A DNA stretch of 64,000 nt from Leptobacterium flavescens (lineage in GTDB: Bacteria; Bacteroidota; Bacteroidia; Flavobacteriales; Flavobacteriaceae). The stretch covers positions 186,001 through 250,000 of the forward strand of contig NZ_JAABOO010000004.1 in NCBI RefSeq assembly GCF_010671605.1, in the 5' to 3' direction. Shown piece after piece: positions 55,496-64,000 of this stretch. Position 1 is the first letter of the stretch. Each line of letters opens with the position of its first letter. The notes beneath the pieces were generated by a model. That model made no database searches. It was given only the letters and a program-made list of their open reading frames with translations, and was not told where the DNA came from. A program made the position numbers and the translations under genes.

Positions 55496-56827
55496 ATGTT
55501 TGATAATTTAAGTGAAAAGCTGGATAAGGCCCTTCACGTTTTAAAGGGGCACGGGCAGATTACCGAGATCAATGTTGCGGAAACGCTCAAAGAAGTACGT
55601 AGGGCATTGTTGGATGCCGATGTTAACTTTAAGATCGCCAAATCTTTTACGAACAGGGTAAAGGAAAAAGCTCTTGGAGAAAATGTACTGACTACGCTTC
55701 AGCCTGGCCAGTTAATGGTTAAGATCGTTAAGGACGAACTGACCGAATTAATGGGAGGAGATGCTGCCGGGGTAAATTTATCCGGAAATCCTTCAGTGAT
55801 CCTGATGTCTGGTCTTCAGGGATCGGGTAAAACCACTTTCTCCGGAAAACTTGCCAATTATCTGAAAAATAAAAAAACAAAGAAACCTCTTTTGGTTGCC
55901 TGTGATGTTTACCGTCCGGCGGCGATAAATCAGCTGCATGTTGTCGGGGAGCAGATAGGAGTGGAAGTATATTCCGAAGAAGGTAATCAGGACCCTGTAG
56001 CTATCGCCAAGAATGCGGTAGCACACGCCAAAAAGAACGGATGCAATGTCGTGATCGTCGATACTGCGGGACGTCTGGCTGTAGATGAGCAAATGATGAC
56101 GGAGATAGCCAATATCCATAAAGCGATCTCTCCGGAAGAAACACTGTTTGTAGTAGACTCCATGACAGGTCAGGATGCTGTGAATACGGCCAAGGCCTTT
56201 AATGATGTCCTGAACTTTGACGGGGTGATCCTTACCAAACTGGATGGTGATACCCGCGGGGGAGCTGCCATATCTATTAAATCTGTTGTAGATAAGCCGA
56301 TTAAATTCATAGGTACCGGTGAAAAGATGGAAGCAATTGATGTTTTCTATCCTTCACGTATGGCCGATCGTATCCTCGGAATGGGAGATGTTGTTTCCCT
56401 TGTGGAAAGAGCGCAGGAACAATTTGATGAAGAGGAAGCCAGAAAACTGCAGAAAAAGATAGCCAAGAACCAGTTTGGCTTCGACGATTTCCTGAATCAG
56501 ATCCAGCAGGTGAAGAAGATGGGTAATATAAAGGACCTGATGGGAATGATCCCGGGAGCGTCCAAAGCATTGAAGGGAATGGATGTGGATGATGATGCAT
56601 TTAAAGGTATTGAAGCCATTATTTACTCTATGACCCCGGATGAAAGAAGTAACCCAACTGTCTTGAATGCAAGCAGAAAGAAACGAATTGCCAAGGGAAG
56701 TGGTACCAGCATACAGGAAGTAAATCAGCTGTTAAAGCAATTCAATCAGATGAGTAAGATGATGAAGATGATGCAAGGCGGCGGAGGCAGAAAGATGATG
56801 CAGATGATGAACCGAATGGGGAGATAA
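55496..56827 (+). CDS. ffh: Signal recognition particle protein Ffh
   Basis: GTPase that binds signal sequences on nascent chains and targets them to the Sec translocon. The 443-residue product has the N-terminal four-helix domain, the G domain with G1 GLQGSGKTT near residues 105-113, DTAGR and TKLDGD, and a methionine-rich M domain ending MMKMMQGGGGRKMMQMMNRM. Its RNA partner was not found in this window. Confidence 0.98.
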   Translation: MFDNLSEKLDKALHVLKGHGQITEINVAETLKEVRRALLDADVNFKIAKSFTNRVKEKALGENVLTTLQPGQLMVKIVKDELTELMGGDAAGVNLSGNPSVILMSGLQGSGKTTFSGKLANYLKNKKTKKPLLVACDVYRPAAINQLHVVGEQIGVEVYSEEGNQDPVAIAKNAVAHAKKNGCNVVIVDTAGRLAVDEQMMTEIANIHKAISPEETLFVVDSMTGQDAVNTAKAFNDVLNFDGVILTKLDGDTRGGAAISIKSVVDKPIKFIGTGEKMEAIDVFYPSRMADRILGMGDVVSLVERAQEQFDEEEARKLQKKIAKNQFGFDDFLNQIQQVKKMGNIKDLMGMIPGASKALKGMDVDDDAFKGIEAIIYSMTPDERSNPTVLNASRKKRIAKGSGTSIQEVNQLLKQFNQMSKMMKMMQGGGGRKMMQMMNRMGR

Positions 56828-56892
56828 TTAAAAAAAGCTAACGGGGACTGTACAAAATACTGTTTTGTATTGTCTGCAGAAATCAGATTATA

Positions 56893-57774
56893 ATGACCAT
56901 TTTAGACGGGAAAAAAATATCCAATCAGATCAAGGATGAAATAGCAACCGAAGTTGCCAAAATGAAAGAAAGAGGTGAAAAAGTACCTCACCTGGCAGCT
57001 GTGCTCGTTGGTAATGACGGGGCCAGCCTTACCTATGTAGGGAGTAAAGTAAGAGCCTGTGAGCGTGTTGGATTTGAATCGACTCTGGTTAAAATGCCGA
57101 ATACCACGTCGGAGGTGGAACTGCTGAATAAGATCAAAGAACTAAATGAAGACGATAATATAGACGGCTTTATAGTTCAGTTACCATTACCTCCTCAGAT
57201 TGATACCCAACAGGTGCTTATGGCTGTCGATCCTGATAAAGATGTTGATGGATTTCACCCTACCAATTTCGGAAAGATGGCTTTGGATATGAGTACTTTT
57301 ATCCCGGCTACTCCTTTTGGGATCCTGGAACTTCTGGACAGATACGGAGTAGAAACCAAAGGAAAACATACGGTGGTTATCGGAAGGAGTCATATTGTAG
57401 GCCGACCGATGAGTATTCTGATGGGAAGAAAAGGATTCCCCGGGAATTCAACGGTAACCCTGACCCATAGCCACACCAAAAATATTACGCAGATCACTTC
57501 TCAGGCAGATATCATTATTTCGGCTTTGGGAGTACCTAATTTCCTGAAAGCAGAGATGGTAAAGGATGATGCGGTAATCATAGATGTAGGGATTACCCGT
57601 GTAGCGGATGATACCAAAGAAAAGGGATACTGTATCTGCGGGGATGTAGATTTTGAGAATGTAAGCAAAAAAGCAAGCTTTATAACGCCTGTTCCGGGAG
57701 GAGTAGGGCCGATGACTATTGCAATGCTTCTGAAGAATACGCTCCTGGCAAGAGAACGCCATCGCAGTAAATAA
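56893..57774 (+). CDS. folD: Methylenetetrahydrofolate dehydrogenase/cyclohydrolase
   Basis: Bifunctional enzyme interconverting methylene-, methenyl- and formyl-tetrahydrofolate. The 293-residue product has the signature GNDGASLTYVGSK, the catalytic Lys in YVGSKVRACE, DKDVDGFHPTNFGKM and the NADP-binding GRSHIVGRPMSILM, ending PVPGGVGPMTIAMLLKNTL. It follows ffh by 65 bases. Confidence 0.97.
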   Translation: MTILDGKKISNQIKDEIATEVAKMKERGEKVPHLAAVLVGNDGASLTYVGSKVRACERVGFESTLVKMPNTTSEVELLNKIKELNEDDNIDGFIVQLPLPPQIDTQQVLMAVDPDKDVDGFHPTNFGKMALDMSTFIPATPFGILELLDRYGVETKGKHTVVIGRSHIVGRPMSILMGRKGFPGNSTVTLTHSHTKNITQITSQADIIISALGVPNFLKAEMVKDDAVIIDVGITRVADDTKEKGYCICGDVDFENVSKKASFITPVPGGVGPMTIAMLLKNTLLARERHRSK

Positions 57775-57782
57775 TATTGATA

Positions 57783-57814
57783 AAAAAAACCGGAATGTGC
57801 ATTCCGGTTTTTTT
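57783..57814. terminator. Bidirectional terminator after folD
   Basis: AAAAAACCGGAAT pairs with ATTCCGGTTTTTT around GTGC (57783-57814), with T tracts on both strands. It separates folD from the convergent nuclease gene. Confidence 0.92.
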
Positions 57815-57832
57815 ATGCGCTGAGGTGACTCC

Positions 57833-59251
57833 CTAATTGATAGGAACATCATCTACCCTGGATTCCAGTGCAGCCTCCACAGTGTTGGATATATTTTCAA
57901 AAAGATCGTAACCGGTCAGATTCTCAATGGCATCAACAGAGGTTCTGAAACTGCTCCAGGAAGTGCTTATTCCCTGATCGTTGGGAATATTAACGGCAAT
58001 TACCCTGGTGGAAGTACTTACTCTGTTAATATCGTTGGTACCGTTAGGTAGTACAAGAATGACCTTCCAGAAAGAATCGGGAACTGTTATGTTTCCGTTA
58101 TCTATAGTAGAGCTGAAACCATTTCTACCGGTACCGCCGCTTCCTGCAACTCCCGAAATAATATGTAATTCATTCCCTTCACGAATAAGTTCTCTGCAGT
58201 AATTCTCAAGGCTGGCCCAGCTACGCTGGTTGTTATCCGGAGCCTGAGGCGCAATATTGGTCATAAAAAATGTATTGGCATTTGCCGCATCGCTATAGGT
58301 TCTGTCTGCAGAAGGACAAATATGCCCTCTGTCGAAACCGGATCCTGTATAATCGCTGGTTGTTGCTCTGAAGAAATTAGAGGGGAGAGAAGTATCCTGT
58401 CTGAAACAGTTACATCTCGGGCTGTCGCCTGTCCAAGCTGTGCTGAGATGCCAGCTTACCCAGTTGGGTGTTCCCCTGCTATTGTTATAGGAGAGGGTGT
58501 AGTCATCTCTGGATAAAAAGTAATTATTGGAATTGGAAGTTCCCGCATCCGAAGGATTTCCAAAAGTAAGATTACTGTCCTGTGCCGCTGTTCCCGATCC
58601 GCCACCCGATGAGGTTGTGATCTCTATGTTATCGATATTGATCCTGTTGGATCCGCCACTGGTTTTGTAGACTCCGTAACGTACCGCACGGGTTTCATTT
58701 ACTTCAAAAGTTACGGTATTCAGGGTAGTGGAAGTTGTGTTTACAGTTTCGCCCACATAATACCAGGAAGCGCCGTTATCAAAAGAAGCAATCAATCTCC
58801 AGGAAGAAGAACCATCGCTCCCGTATTTGGCATGTCGTACACTTACCGAAGTAGCTCCGTTATCCATATTAAATTGCATAATGGCATAACCTGTGTTCCT
58901 GATCCTGGAAGAATAGGAACCGAACTTTCTGTCGTTAGACAGAGAACCAATTAAGGCATCGTCCAGATACCAGCTTCCGGAAGAAAGATTTACGGATGCT
59001 CCGGCATAGGAAGATTTAGATCCTGTTTCGAAAGTCTCTGTAAAACCTGTCGATCTCTCCGTGCTGTGGTTGTGGTCGTGAGGCCCCTGGTTGTCATAAT
59101 GCCTGACATCAGAACTGATGCTGCCCTGAATACTGATTGGATTGACTCTTGCTTCCTCTTCTGTAATTAACTCGTTGTTATTACTACAACTGTAGATAAA
59201 TACCAATGAGAAAACATAAAAAACTACTGTTTTTAGTTTAATAAATTTCAT
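57833..59251 (-). CDS. Exported DNA/RNA non-specific endonuclease, lipoprotein
   Basis: A 472-residue lipoprotein (start at the ATG at 59251 gives a lipobox LVFIYSC). A beta-rich N-terminal module (~45-210, FETGSKSSYAGASVNLSSGSW...RINIDNIEITTSS) resembles those next to Bacteroidota secreted nucleases. The catalytic domain has the NucA-type motif GFDRGHICPSADRT with the DRGH core, plus NTFFMTNIAPQ. It cuts DNA and RNA outside the cell, probably for nutrient gain. An 18-base hairpin lies just upstream. Confidence 0.9.
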   Translation of the reverse strand: MKFIKLKTVVFYVFSLVFIYSCSNNNELITEEEARVNPISIQGSISSDVRHYDNQGPHDHNHSTERSTGFTETFETGSKSSYAGASVNLSSGSWYLDDALIGSLSNDRKFGSYSSRIRNTGYAIMQFNMDNGATSVSVRHAKYGSDGSSSWRLIASFDNGASWYYVGETVNTTSTTLNTVTFEVNETRAVRYGVYKTSGGSNRINIDNIEITTSSGGGSGTAAQDSNLTFGNPSDAGTSNSNNYFLSRDDYTLSYNNSRGTPNWVSWHLSTAWTGDSPRCNCFRQDTSLPSNFFRATTSDYTGSGFDRGHICPSADRTYSDAANANTFFMTNIAPQAPDNNQRSWASLENYCRELIREGNELHIISGVAGSGGTGRNGFSSTIDNGNITVPDSFWKVILVLPNGTNDINRVSTSTRVIAVNIPNDQGISTSWSSFRTSVDAIENLTGYDLFENISNTVEAALESRVDDVPIN

Positions 59252-59261
59252 AAGTTGATAA

Positions 59262-59283
59262 TTTGTGTTAGTGATAACACAAA
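59262..59283. repeat. Inverted repeat before the nuclease gene
   Basis: TTTGTGTTA (59262-59270) and TAACACAAA (59275-59283) are perfect 9 bp arms around GTGA. The site is 11 bases upstream of the nuclease start (minus strand), so it is either an operator or a leader hairpin. No T tract follows. Confidence 0.6.
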
Positions 59284-59380
59284 GCAAATGAATTTGATAG
59301 AGAAAGAGATTAATTTAAGGTTATGAAAATAAACATAGGAAATAGCGAATTTTCAACTCCCTGATTCAGAGGGAACAAGC

Positions 59381-59806
59381 TTATTTTGCAAATAATTGAT
59401 CCATATTTTTGAAGGACTTGAATTCAAGGGCGTTACCTGCCGGATCCAAAAAAAACATAGTAGCCTGCTCTCCGGGCTGACCTTCAAAGCGAATATAAGG
59501 TTCAATAACAAAGGAAATTCCTTTAGACCTCAGATCATCTGCAAGCTGATAAAAAGTTTCCCATTCCAGAACCACCCCGTAATGAGGTACGGGAACATTT
59601 TTTCCATCTACTGCATTGTGATGTAAGTCTTCGGTTTCGGACTTCGGTTTGTAGTGAATGACCAGCTGATGTCCGAAAAGATTAAAATCTACCCAATGAT
59701 CACTGCTCCTTCCTTCTTCACAACCCAGAACTTCTCTGTAAAAGCTACGGCATTCATCTAAATTATGTACCGGAATGGCAATATGAAAGGGAGAGACAGT
59801 ATTCAT
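59381..59806 (-). CDS. VOC-family (glyoxalase-like) protein
   Basis: A 141-residue protein with the vicinal-oxygen-chelate pattern: [46 protein letters not shown] and [15 protein letters not shown]. Two metal-binding His/Glu positions are visible (His9 and Glu131 area). Substrate unknown. It is separate from the VOC gene at 45.8 kb, with different sequence. Confidence 0.83.
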   Translation of the reverse strand: MNTVSPFHIAIPVHNLDECRSFYREVLGCEEGRSSDHWVDFNLFGHQLVIHYKPKSETEDLHHNAVDGKNVPVPHYGVVLEWETFYQLADDLRSKGISFVIEPYIRFEGQPGEQATMFFLDPAGNALEFKSFKNMDQLFAK

Positions 59807-59941
59807 GATCTATTGGATTTACAGGATAAAAATAGTGAAATCTGCTTAACAAAAACAACCGCTTTTATGTTAAAACAAACAACCGGCCAAACGTAAGGAA
59901 TGCGTATGAGCAAGGACTATTCTCTTGATATCAGGTTTTTT

Positions 59942-60829
59942 ATGATGAATCGTATAAAAAATATTGTTTTGATCCTTTCACTTATGGGACTCTTGAATTC
60001 CTGTAAGCTGGCGGATCTTCGTACTGCTGAACTCAGGAGCGCAGAAAACGAACATATATCCAGAGAGGAAAAGGGAAAAAGTTTGCTGGAAAATGCGGTG
60101 ATAAAACACGGTTTTGACAAACTGGCCGGAGCGGAGACCTATGAAGTAATAATGAAGGATAGGTGGAAGGGCTTTGCCGGAAAACTGGGAAATGTCTGGC
60201 CTGTAAATAATAAACGTATTGCTTTGCGATTTACTCCCTTGAGCTTCGATGGTCAGATAGAGGTGCTGGAAGGAAGGAAAAAAGGAACCATATGGGGGCT
60301 TCAGTCCTGGCAGGTATACAAGATTGACAAGGAAGGAAAAGTATTGCTGAAAAATAAAAAGAGGGTGGCTTTCGGTCTGGCTGCATTTCATTACCTGTTT
60401 GAAGGACCTAAAAGATTGAGCAATGCACCCCTGATCCGCTATACCGGAAAAGGAAGCTTTAACGGGAAAGATTACGATAAGGTATTTGTATCCTGGAGCG
60501 AGGAACCCAGCAAAGAGCATGACCAGTATGTGGTCTGGATTGAGGAAAAAAGCGGCCTTGTAGGCCTGATAGACTATACCGTAAGAGATAATTTTCTTCC
60601 GTCTCCCTCCAATATCTATGCTACCCTGGTTTTAGATGATTACCGTAATATAGACGGAATAGTATTCCCTTTTAAACAAACTGCTCAGTTAAACGGCCCT
60701 AAAGAAAACCCGAAACGTTTTATACATCAGATGATCGTTGAAAAACTGAGTATAAATACATATCCGAGAAAAAAACTGTATCCGATAGAACACCTGAAGG
60801 CATCCGGAGACAGTAAACCCGATCAGTAA
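59942..60829 (+). CDS. Lipoprotein of unknown function
   Basis: A 295-residue lipoprotein (start taken at the ATG at 59942, then MNRIKNIVLILSLMGLLNSC with Cys20-21 as lipid site; an earlier in-frame ATG at 59900 adds a polar leader). The mature part has no domain I can name; it has a beta-rich pattern with NVWPVNNKRIALRFTPLS, KDYDKVFVSWSEEPS and YATLVLDDYRNIDGIVFPFKQTA, resembling outer-membrane-lipoprotein-sorting-like folds. No close neighbour suggests its role. Confidence 0.7.
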   Translation: MMNRIKNIVLILSLMGLLNSCKLADLRTAELRSAENEHISREEKGKSLLENAVIKHGFDKLAGAETYEVIMKDRWKGFAGKLGNVWPVNNKRIALRFTPLSFDGQIEVLEGRKKGTIWGLQSWQVYKIDKEGKVLLKNKKRVAFGLAAFHYLFEGPKRLSNAPLIRYTGKGSFNGKDYDKVFVSWSEEPSKEHDQYVVWIEEKSGLVGLIDYTVRDNFLPSPSNIYATLVLDDYRNIDGIVFPFKQTAQLNGPKENPKRFIHQMIVEKLSINTYPRKKLYPIEHLKASGDSKPDQ

Positions 60830-60833
60830 AATT

Positions 60834-61343
60834 TTATTTGAAAATAGCAGGCGGTTTCCTGGCGAAATCTGCTGCTGTGATCTCGTTTCCGTTAATGGTA
60901 GTGGTATCCCAGTCCTGGGTTATTTTCCATTGTCCGTCCACTTTTTTCAGAACAATATGGAACTGGCCGTAAACAATGCTTTCCTTTCCATTTGTACGAA
61001 ACCCGATCCGGTAAAAACCTACTTCATAGGAAGTGTCTTCATTGGTATGCCTGCTGTCAAACCAGAAATCGAGTTTTATCTCAGTTCCGCTCTCCTTATT
61101 TTGCCTGAAGCGGGTAAGGTTCTGGCCTTTAAATTCATTACCCGTATCTATTTTCTGAGGAGTAACCCTCAGTACTTCTTCTGCATAGGTGGCGTTGAGT
61201 TTTTCGGCATCGGCATTTTCAAAAGCTTCTTTAAAAGGCTTCCACACCTGTCGGTCGATCTCTTTCTGGATGGTTTCAGTATCCTGTGCTCTTAGAGAAC
61301 ACAGGCTTAACATTGCTGTAAAAAGGAGGAAATATCTTTGCAT
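60834..61343 (-). CDS. Exported NTF2/SnoaL-like protein
   Basis: A 169-residue secreted protein (start at the ATG at 61343, MQRYFLLFTAMLSLCSLRAQ). The mature region has the SnoaL-like pattern: VWKPFKEAFENADAEKLNATYAEEVLRVTP, YEVGFYRIGFRTNGKESIVYGQFHIVLKKVDGQWKITQDWD. No catalytic residues can be assigned. It is on the same strand as the next exported gene, 42 bases away, and is likely co-transcribed. Confidence 0.78.
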   Translation of the reverse strand: MQRYFLLFTAMLSLCSLRAQDTETIQKEIDRQVWKPFKEAFENADAEKLNATYAEEVLRVTPQKIDTGNEFKGQNLTRFRQNKESGTEIKLDFWFDSRHTNEDTSYEVGFYRIGFRTNGKESIVYGQFHIVLKKVDGQWKITQDWDTTTINGNEITAADFARKPPAIFK

Positions 61344-61385
61344 TCCGTATTTGATTTTAGAACTCAAAGATATAACGCAAAAACT

Positions 61386-61964
61386 TTAATCTTCTTTTCT
61401 GGTACAACTAATTTTCCAGGTTGGGTATACAATGGTTTCATCGGTACTTACCCATTCCCCGATCCATTTATAACCTTTGTTACTGATGTCGTAAAATGTC
61501 AGGCGGTAAAAACCTTCCATCCCGTTCGGAGCTTTCTGCTCCCGGTAGAGTACGATACTGCCTATATCTGTTTTTCCTCCTTCCCATGAGGGCAGGTTAT
61601 TGACGGCAGATACAGACGAATAATAGTGTACATACCATTTTAAACTGTCGGTATTGAATTGCCGGATACTGCCCGAATGTCTTCCGTCATCTTTGAGGGT
61701 TTCATCCTGAACAGCCATTCCGTTCATAATATATTTGAACCTCCAGGTCATTTTACCAGGTCCATTCCAGTTACCGTCTGCTTTTCGGGTTTCCGAAATA
61801 CAATCGCATTCTCCGATCAGGGGAGCAAAATCTTTTAATTGCTCCGGAGCTTTCGGGTTCTTCTGCCCAAAAGGAAATGCTTCCGAGGCTTCATAAGAAT
61901 AGTTTTGAGCACTTATACTGCCAATGATAAGAATGGCAAGGATACATAAGAAATAACGTTTCAT
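61386..61964 (-). CDS. Exported DUF1579-like protein
   Basis: A 192-residue secreted protein (start at the ATG at 61964; signal MKRYFLCILAILIIGSISAQ). The rest resembles DUF1579-type proteins of Bacteroidota (LKDFAPLIGECDCISETRKADGNWNGPGKMTWRFKYIMNGMAVQDET, RQFNTDSLKWYVHYYSS). Function unknown. Together with the SnoaL-like protein downstream it may form a small secreted pair. Confidence 0.72.
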   Translation of the reverse strand: MKRYFLCILAILIIGSISAQNYSYEASEAFPFGQKNPKAPEQLKDFAPLIGECDCISETRKADGNWNGPGKMTWRFKYIMNGMAVQDETLKDDGRHSGSIRQFNTDSLKWYVHYYSSVSAVNNLPSWEGGKTDIGSIVLYREQKAPNGMEGFYRLTFYDISNKGYKWIGEWVSTDETIVYPTWKISCTRKED

Positions 61965-62066
61965 AGCTTGTATATAAATGATTGATAAAGGCAAATAAGA
62001 GATAAAGTGCAGCTAATCCTAGGGTTTTGCAGGGAAGCTGCCTTTTTTTGCAGTAAATTTTATGGG

Positions 62067-62966
62067 TTATGCCCGGACAGCCTGATCCTTGTTCGAGGAA
62101 AAATAATTTTTGATTTCTTTTATACGGCTTTTGGCAATATCTATTTCATCCTTGTAATTCAGGATCAGCCTTGGCGGCTCCGAAAGCTTTAGTTCGGTAA
62201 CTTTATGCATATTTACAACCGCCTTGCGGTGCACTCTTAAAAAGCCGTCAGAGCTCAATTGTTTTTCAAGTAATTTGAGGGAACTTCGCATAGAATAGGC
62301 ATGCTTTTCTGCGGTATGGACCTTTACACAATAATCATCGGCCTCGATCCAGTGGATATCCTCCAGGGGGATGATTTTAAATTTATTCCCCACTTTTACC
62401 TTCAACACACTGGTATTATCACTAAAAGCACGGTGCTTTAATTCGTTGTACAGATTCTGATGTTCTTTTTTAAAAGAGCTTAGCTTAAGCACTTTGGTCT
62501 CCAGTCGTTGTTTTATTACTACGAGGTGGGCGCAAATGGTAATGGCAACATAGGCCAGTGTAAAAACAGGGGCTTTCTGAAAAATATAGAAAACAATATG
62601 TTCTCCGAACAGTTCCCATGAAAATGCCTGCCCGCTCAATAATATCTGTACGAGCGAAATGATCAGGATGTTGAGGATCACTAATCCGAAAATACAGGCC
62701 GAATAAAAGAGGAACAACCTTATTTTCAGGTCCTCGCTTCTCAGGGATGTTTTTGCAATATGGGAGAGTAGGGGAATGCTTAGTAAAAGCCAGATGATCC
62801 ACCGGTATAACTGTCCTCGTAATAGTAACCAGAAAGATACCTCTTCTCCGTCTGAAAGGTCAAAATACGCTATGTAGAAATCCTGTTGGAAAGCCTCAAA
62901 GATGATGAGGAAAGCAACAGTACCGAAAAGGATACTCAGAAAATATCTGTTCTTTAAAATTTCCAT
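62067..62966 (-). CDS. Membrane-bound LytTR-family regulator
   Basis: A 299-residue protein with four hydrophobic segments (about 8-26, 45-70, 85-108, 128-150) and a LytTR DNA-binding domain at residues ~195-290 (VGNKFKIIPLEDIHWIEADDYCVKVHTAEKHAYSMRSSLKLLEKQLSSDGFLRVHRKAVVNM). This type reads DNA from the membrane without a response-regulator receiver. The genes just downstream, encoding exported proteins, are possible targets. Confidence 0.88.
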   Translation of the reverse strand: MEILKNRYFLSILFGTVAFLIIFEAFQQDFYIAYFDLSDGEEVSFWLLLRGQLYRWIIWLLLSIPLLSHIAKTSLRSEDLKIRLFLFYSACIFGLVILNILIISLVQILLSGQAFSWELFGEHIVFYIFQKAPVFTLAYVAITICAHLVVIKQRLETKVLKLSSFKKEHQNLYNELKHRAFSDNTSVLKVKVGNKFKIIPLEDIHWIEADDYCVKVHTAEKHAYSMRSSLKLLEKQLSSDGFLRVHRKAVVNMHKVTELKLSEPPRLILNYKDEIDIAKSRIKEIKNYFSSNKDQAVRA

Positions 62967-63050
62967 AGGATCTAAATTGAAGCCATTGAAAGTTAAGGGA
63001 ATAAAAGCAGATTTTAAAATTCCCTGGCCTAAATGTGAGCTTCTATAACT

Positions 63051-63893
63051 TTATGCGTGAACCAGAAAATCCATGATATGATCAAAAACTTCCTGATGCT
63101 GAAGGGAATGATCGGATTTTTCTGTTTTGATAAAAGTTGAGTTTTCCCAGTTCCGGTGAATAGCTTCCGATTCACTTACCGGAGCAATGGTGTCCGTAGT
63201 ATCGTGAATGATCAACCCTTTTTGTTTTACCTGGCGGGCAAAAGACGCTACCGAAAAACCTTTAAAGTCAAAACCGAAACGTTCGAAAAACTCACTTTCA
63301 AGTTCTTTCATGATCCTGGGCTTGAGATTCAGGATATCCTGATAGTCGTTCATGATCCGTGATAATTCTGAAGGAGCTCCCAGGATTACCAGTTTTTTTA
63401 CCGAAGGATCAGGAGAACGGTACTGATTGTAAACCGTGGTCATTCCGCCTATGGAATGCCCGATAATGATCTCAGGTTTATACACCTCTATAGCTTCCAG
63501 GAGGCACAAATGGTACAGGGGAACGTTGAGGTGCTTTCCTTCCGAGTCCCCGTGGGCAGGAGCATCTATGGAAATAATATTGTAGTCCTCTTTTTTGAGT
63601 TCTTTAATGAGTTTTCTCCAGCGAAAACTATTGCTCTCCCATCCGTGAACCAGCAGGATGGTCTTGTTTTTACCATTCCACCGGTAAGTTTGTATCCTGA
63701 ATTTTTCCTGAGACAGTACCTGGTCTTTAGCTTCTTCCAGAAAAGGGCTCTGATGCGGTAATACATTTCCTTTCCTGGGTGTGCAAAAAATATAAAAAGC
63801 CTTGAGTACGGCCTTTTTCGGAGAAACCAGAGAAAGCAGGTTGAGATATTTACCGACAATAACCGGCAGATAACGATTGATCAGCTTTTTCAT
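63051..63893 (-). CDS. Alpha/beta hydrolase
   Basis: A 280-residue hydrolase (start at 63893, where the ATG overlaps the upstream stop as ATGA). The fold markers are LLVHGWESNSFRW, SIDAPAHGDS, nucleophile elbow GHSIGGM, and the Asp/His pair in TTDTIAPVSE and SDHSLQHQE. An N-terminal hydrophobic stretch near residues 5-25 may anchor it to the membrane. Substrate unknown. Translationally coupled with the gene upstream. Confidence 0.85.
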   Translation of the reverse strand: MKKLINRYLPVIVGKYLNLLSLVSPKKAVLKAFYIFCTPRKGNVLPHQSPFLEEAKDQVLSQEKFRIQTYRWNGKNKTILLVHGWESNSFRWRKLIKELKKEDYNIISIDAPAHGDSEGKHLNVPLYHLCLLEAIEVYKPEIIIGHSIGGMTTVYNQYRSPDPSVKKLVILGAPSELSRIMNDYQDILNLKPRIMKELESEFFERFGFDFKGFSVASFARQVKQKGLIIHDTTDTIAPVSESEAIHRNWENSTFIKTEKSDHSLQHQEVFDHIMDFLVHA

Positions 63894-64000
63894 TCGGCTT
63901 CCCGGTTTACGGATTCTATGGAAAAAGCCGGAAGGCATATGGCAATATATTCACATTCCTCATCAAACGGGTTAGAGTATTGTACCCGGGTATCTTTTTC
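63890..64000 (-). CDS. Cupin-like protein, C-terminus (partial)
   Basis: Reading the minus strand from the window edge gives 36 codons and a TGA that overlaps the ATG of the hydrolase (ATGA). The tail YSNPFDEECEYIAICLPAF is typical of the last strands of small cupin proteins. The rest of the gene lies outside the window, so this is a low-detail call. Confidence 0.55.
   Translation of the reverse strand, partial: EKDTRVQYSNPFDEECEYIAICLPAFSIESVNREAE

Noticed and set aside
56852-56870. TACAAAA-tactg-TTTTGTA inverted repeat before folD
   Set aside because: Short and AT-rich; could be chance in this composition, and no promoter box is aligned with it.

Overview
This window is chromosomal DNA of a member of the Bacteroidota, most likely family Flavobacteriaceae. 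The pointers are protein-level resemblance throughout, a compact ribosomal-protein/secY/rpoA cluster followed by carA and eno, several clear Bacteroidota-type promoters (TTG, about 18-20 bp, TAnnTTTG), lipoprotein signals ending in S-C, a TonB receptor of the flavobacterial kind, and characteristic families such as CtlX, the TolB-amidohydrolase fusion and an Rrf2-DUF2061-cysH-cysD-cysN block. I saw no tRNA, rRNA, CRISPR array, insertion sequence or prophage; the window reads as resident chromosome.

Layout. 1-7355: the end of a ribosomal superoperon (end of rpsN, then rpsH-rplF-rplR-rpsE-rpmD-rplO-secY-infA-rpmJ-rpsM-rpsK-rpsD-rpoA-rplQ), closed by a strong terminator. 7396-15154: carA-eno, an AraC-type regulator with two DNA-binding domains, a small NTF2-fold protein and a YHS protein, a 4Fe-4S uracil-DNA glycosylase, citrate synthase and arginase. 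15156-15598 is gene-free and packed with short hairpins and a CAACC-rich tract. 15599-24446: a reductase/transporter pair with a membrane-bound AraC regulator, an M20 hydrolase, a cupin, and a 1132-residue exported TolB-propeller/amidohydrolase. 24457-31334: an ABC exporter, an exported esterase-like hydrolase, two ECF sigma genes with a membrane partner, a DoxX-like protein and a PadR/HAAS-like pair. 31355-36971: a transglutaminase-like protein, citrulline hydrolase, and the sulfate-assimilation operon with its Rrf2 regulator. 37010-46158: threonine synthase, a PLP decarboxylase, acetyltransferases, a MarR-controlled membrane protein, a BCCT transporter and small enzymes. 46265-54020: argS, then a FecI/FecR/TonB-receptor cell-surface signalling set facing a large acidic repeat lipoprotein. 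54197-64000: a C1q-like exported protein, ffh, folD, a secreted nuclease, exported proteins of unknown role, a LytTR membrane regulator, a hydrolase and the end of a cupin gene.

The most interesting non-housekeeping features are: (i) an exactly concentric set of inverted repeats between an ECF sigma gene and a DoxX-like gene, readable as two mirror-image ECF promoters; (ii) the sigma/anti-sigma/TonB-receptor set paired with an acidic lipoprotein built from four short and three long internal repeats; (iii) the same MarR-type palindrome placed before both the marR-like gene and the next membrane-protein gene; (iv) a PadR operator lying inside its own near-leaderless promoter; and (v) the repeated hairpins in the 15.2-15.6 kb gap. 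All coordinates, motifs and symmetry statements were read by eye; no database search or folding program was run.
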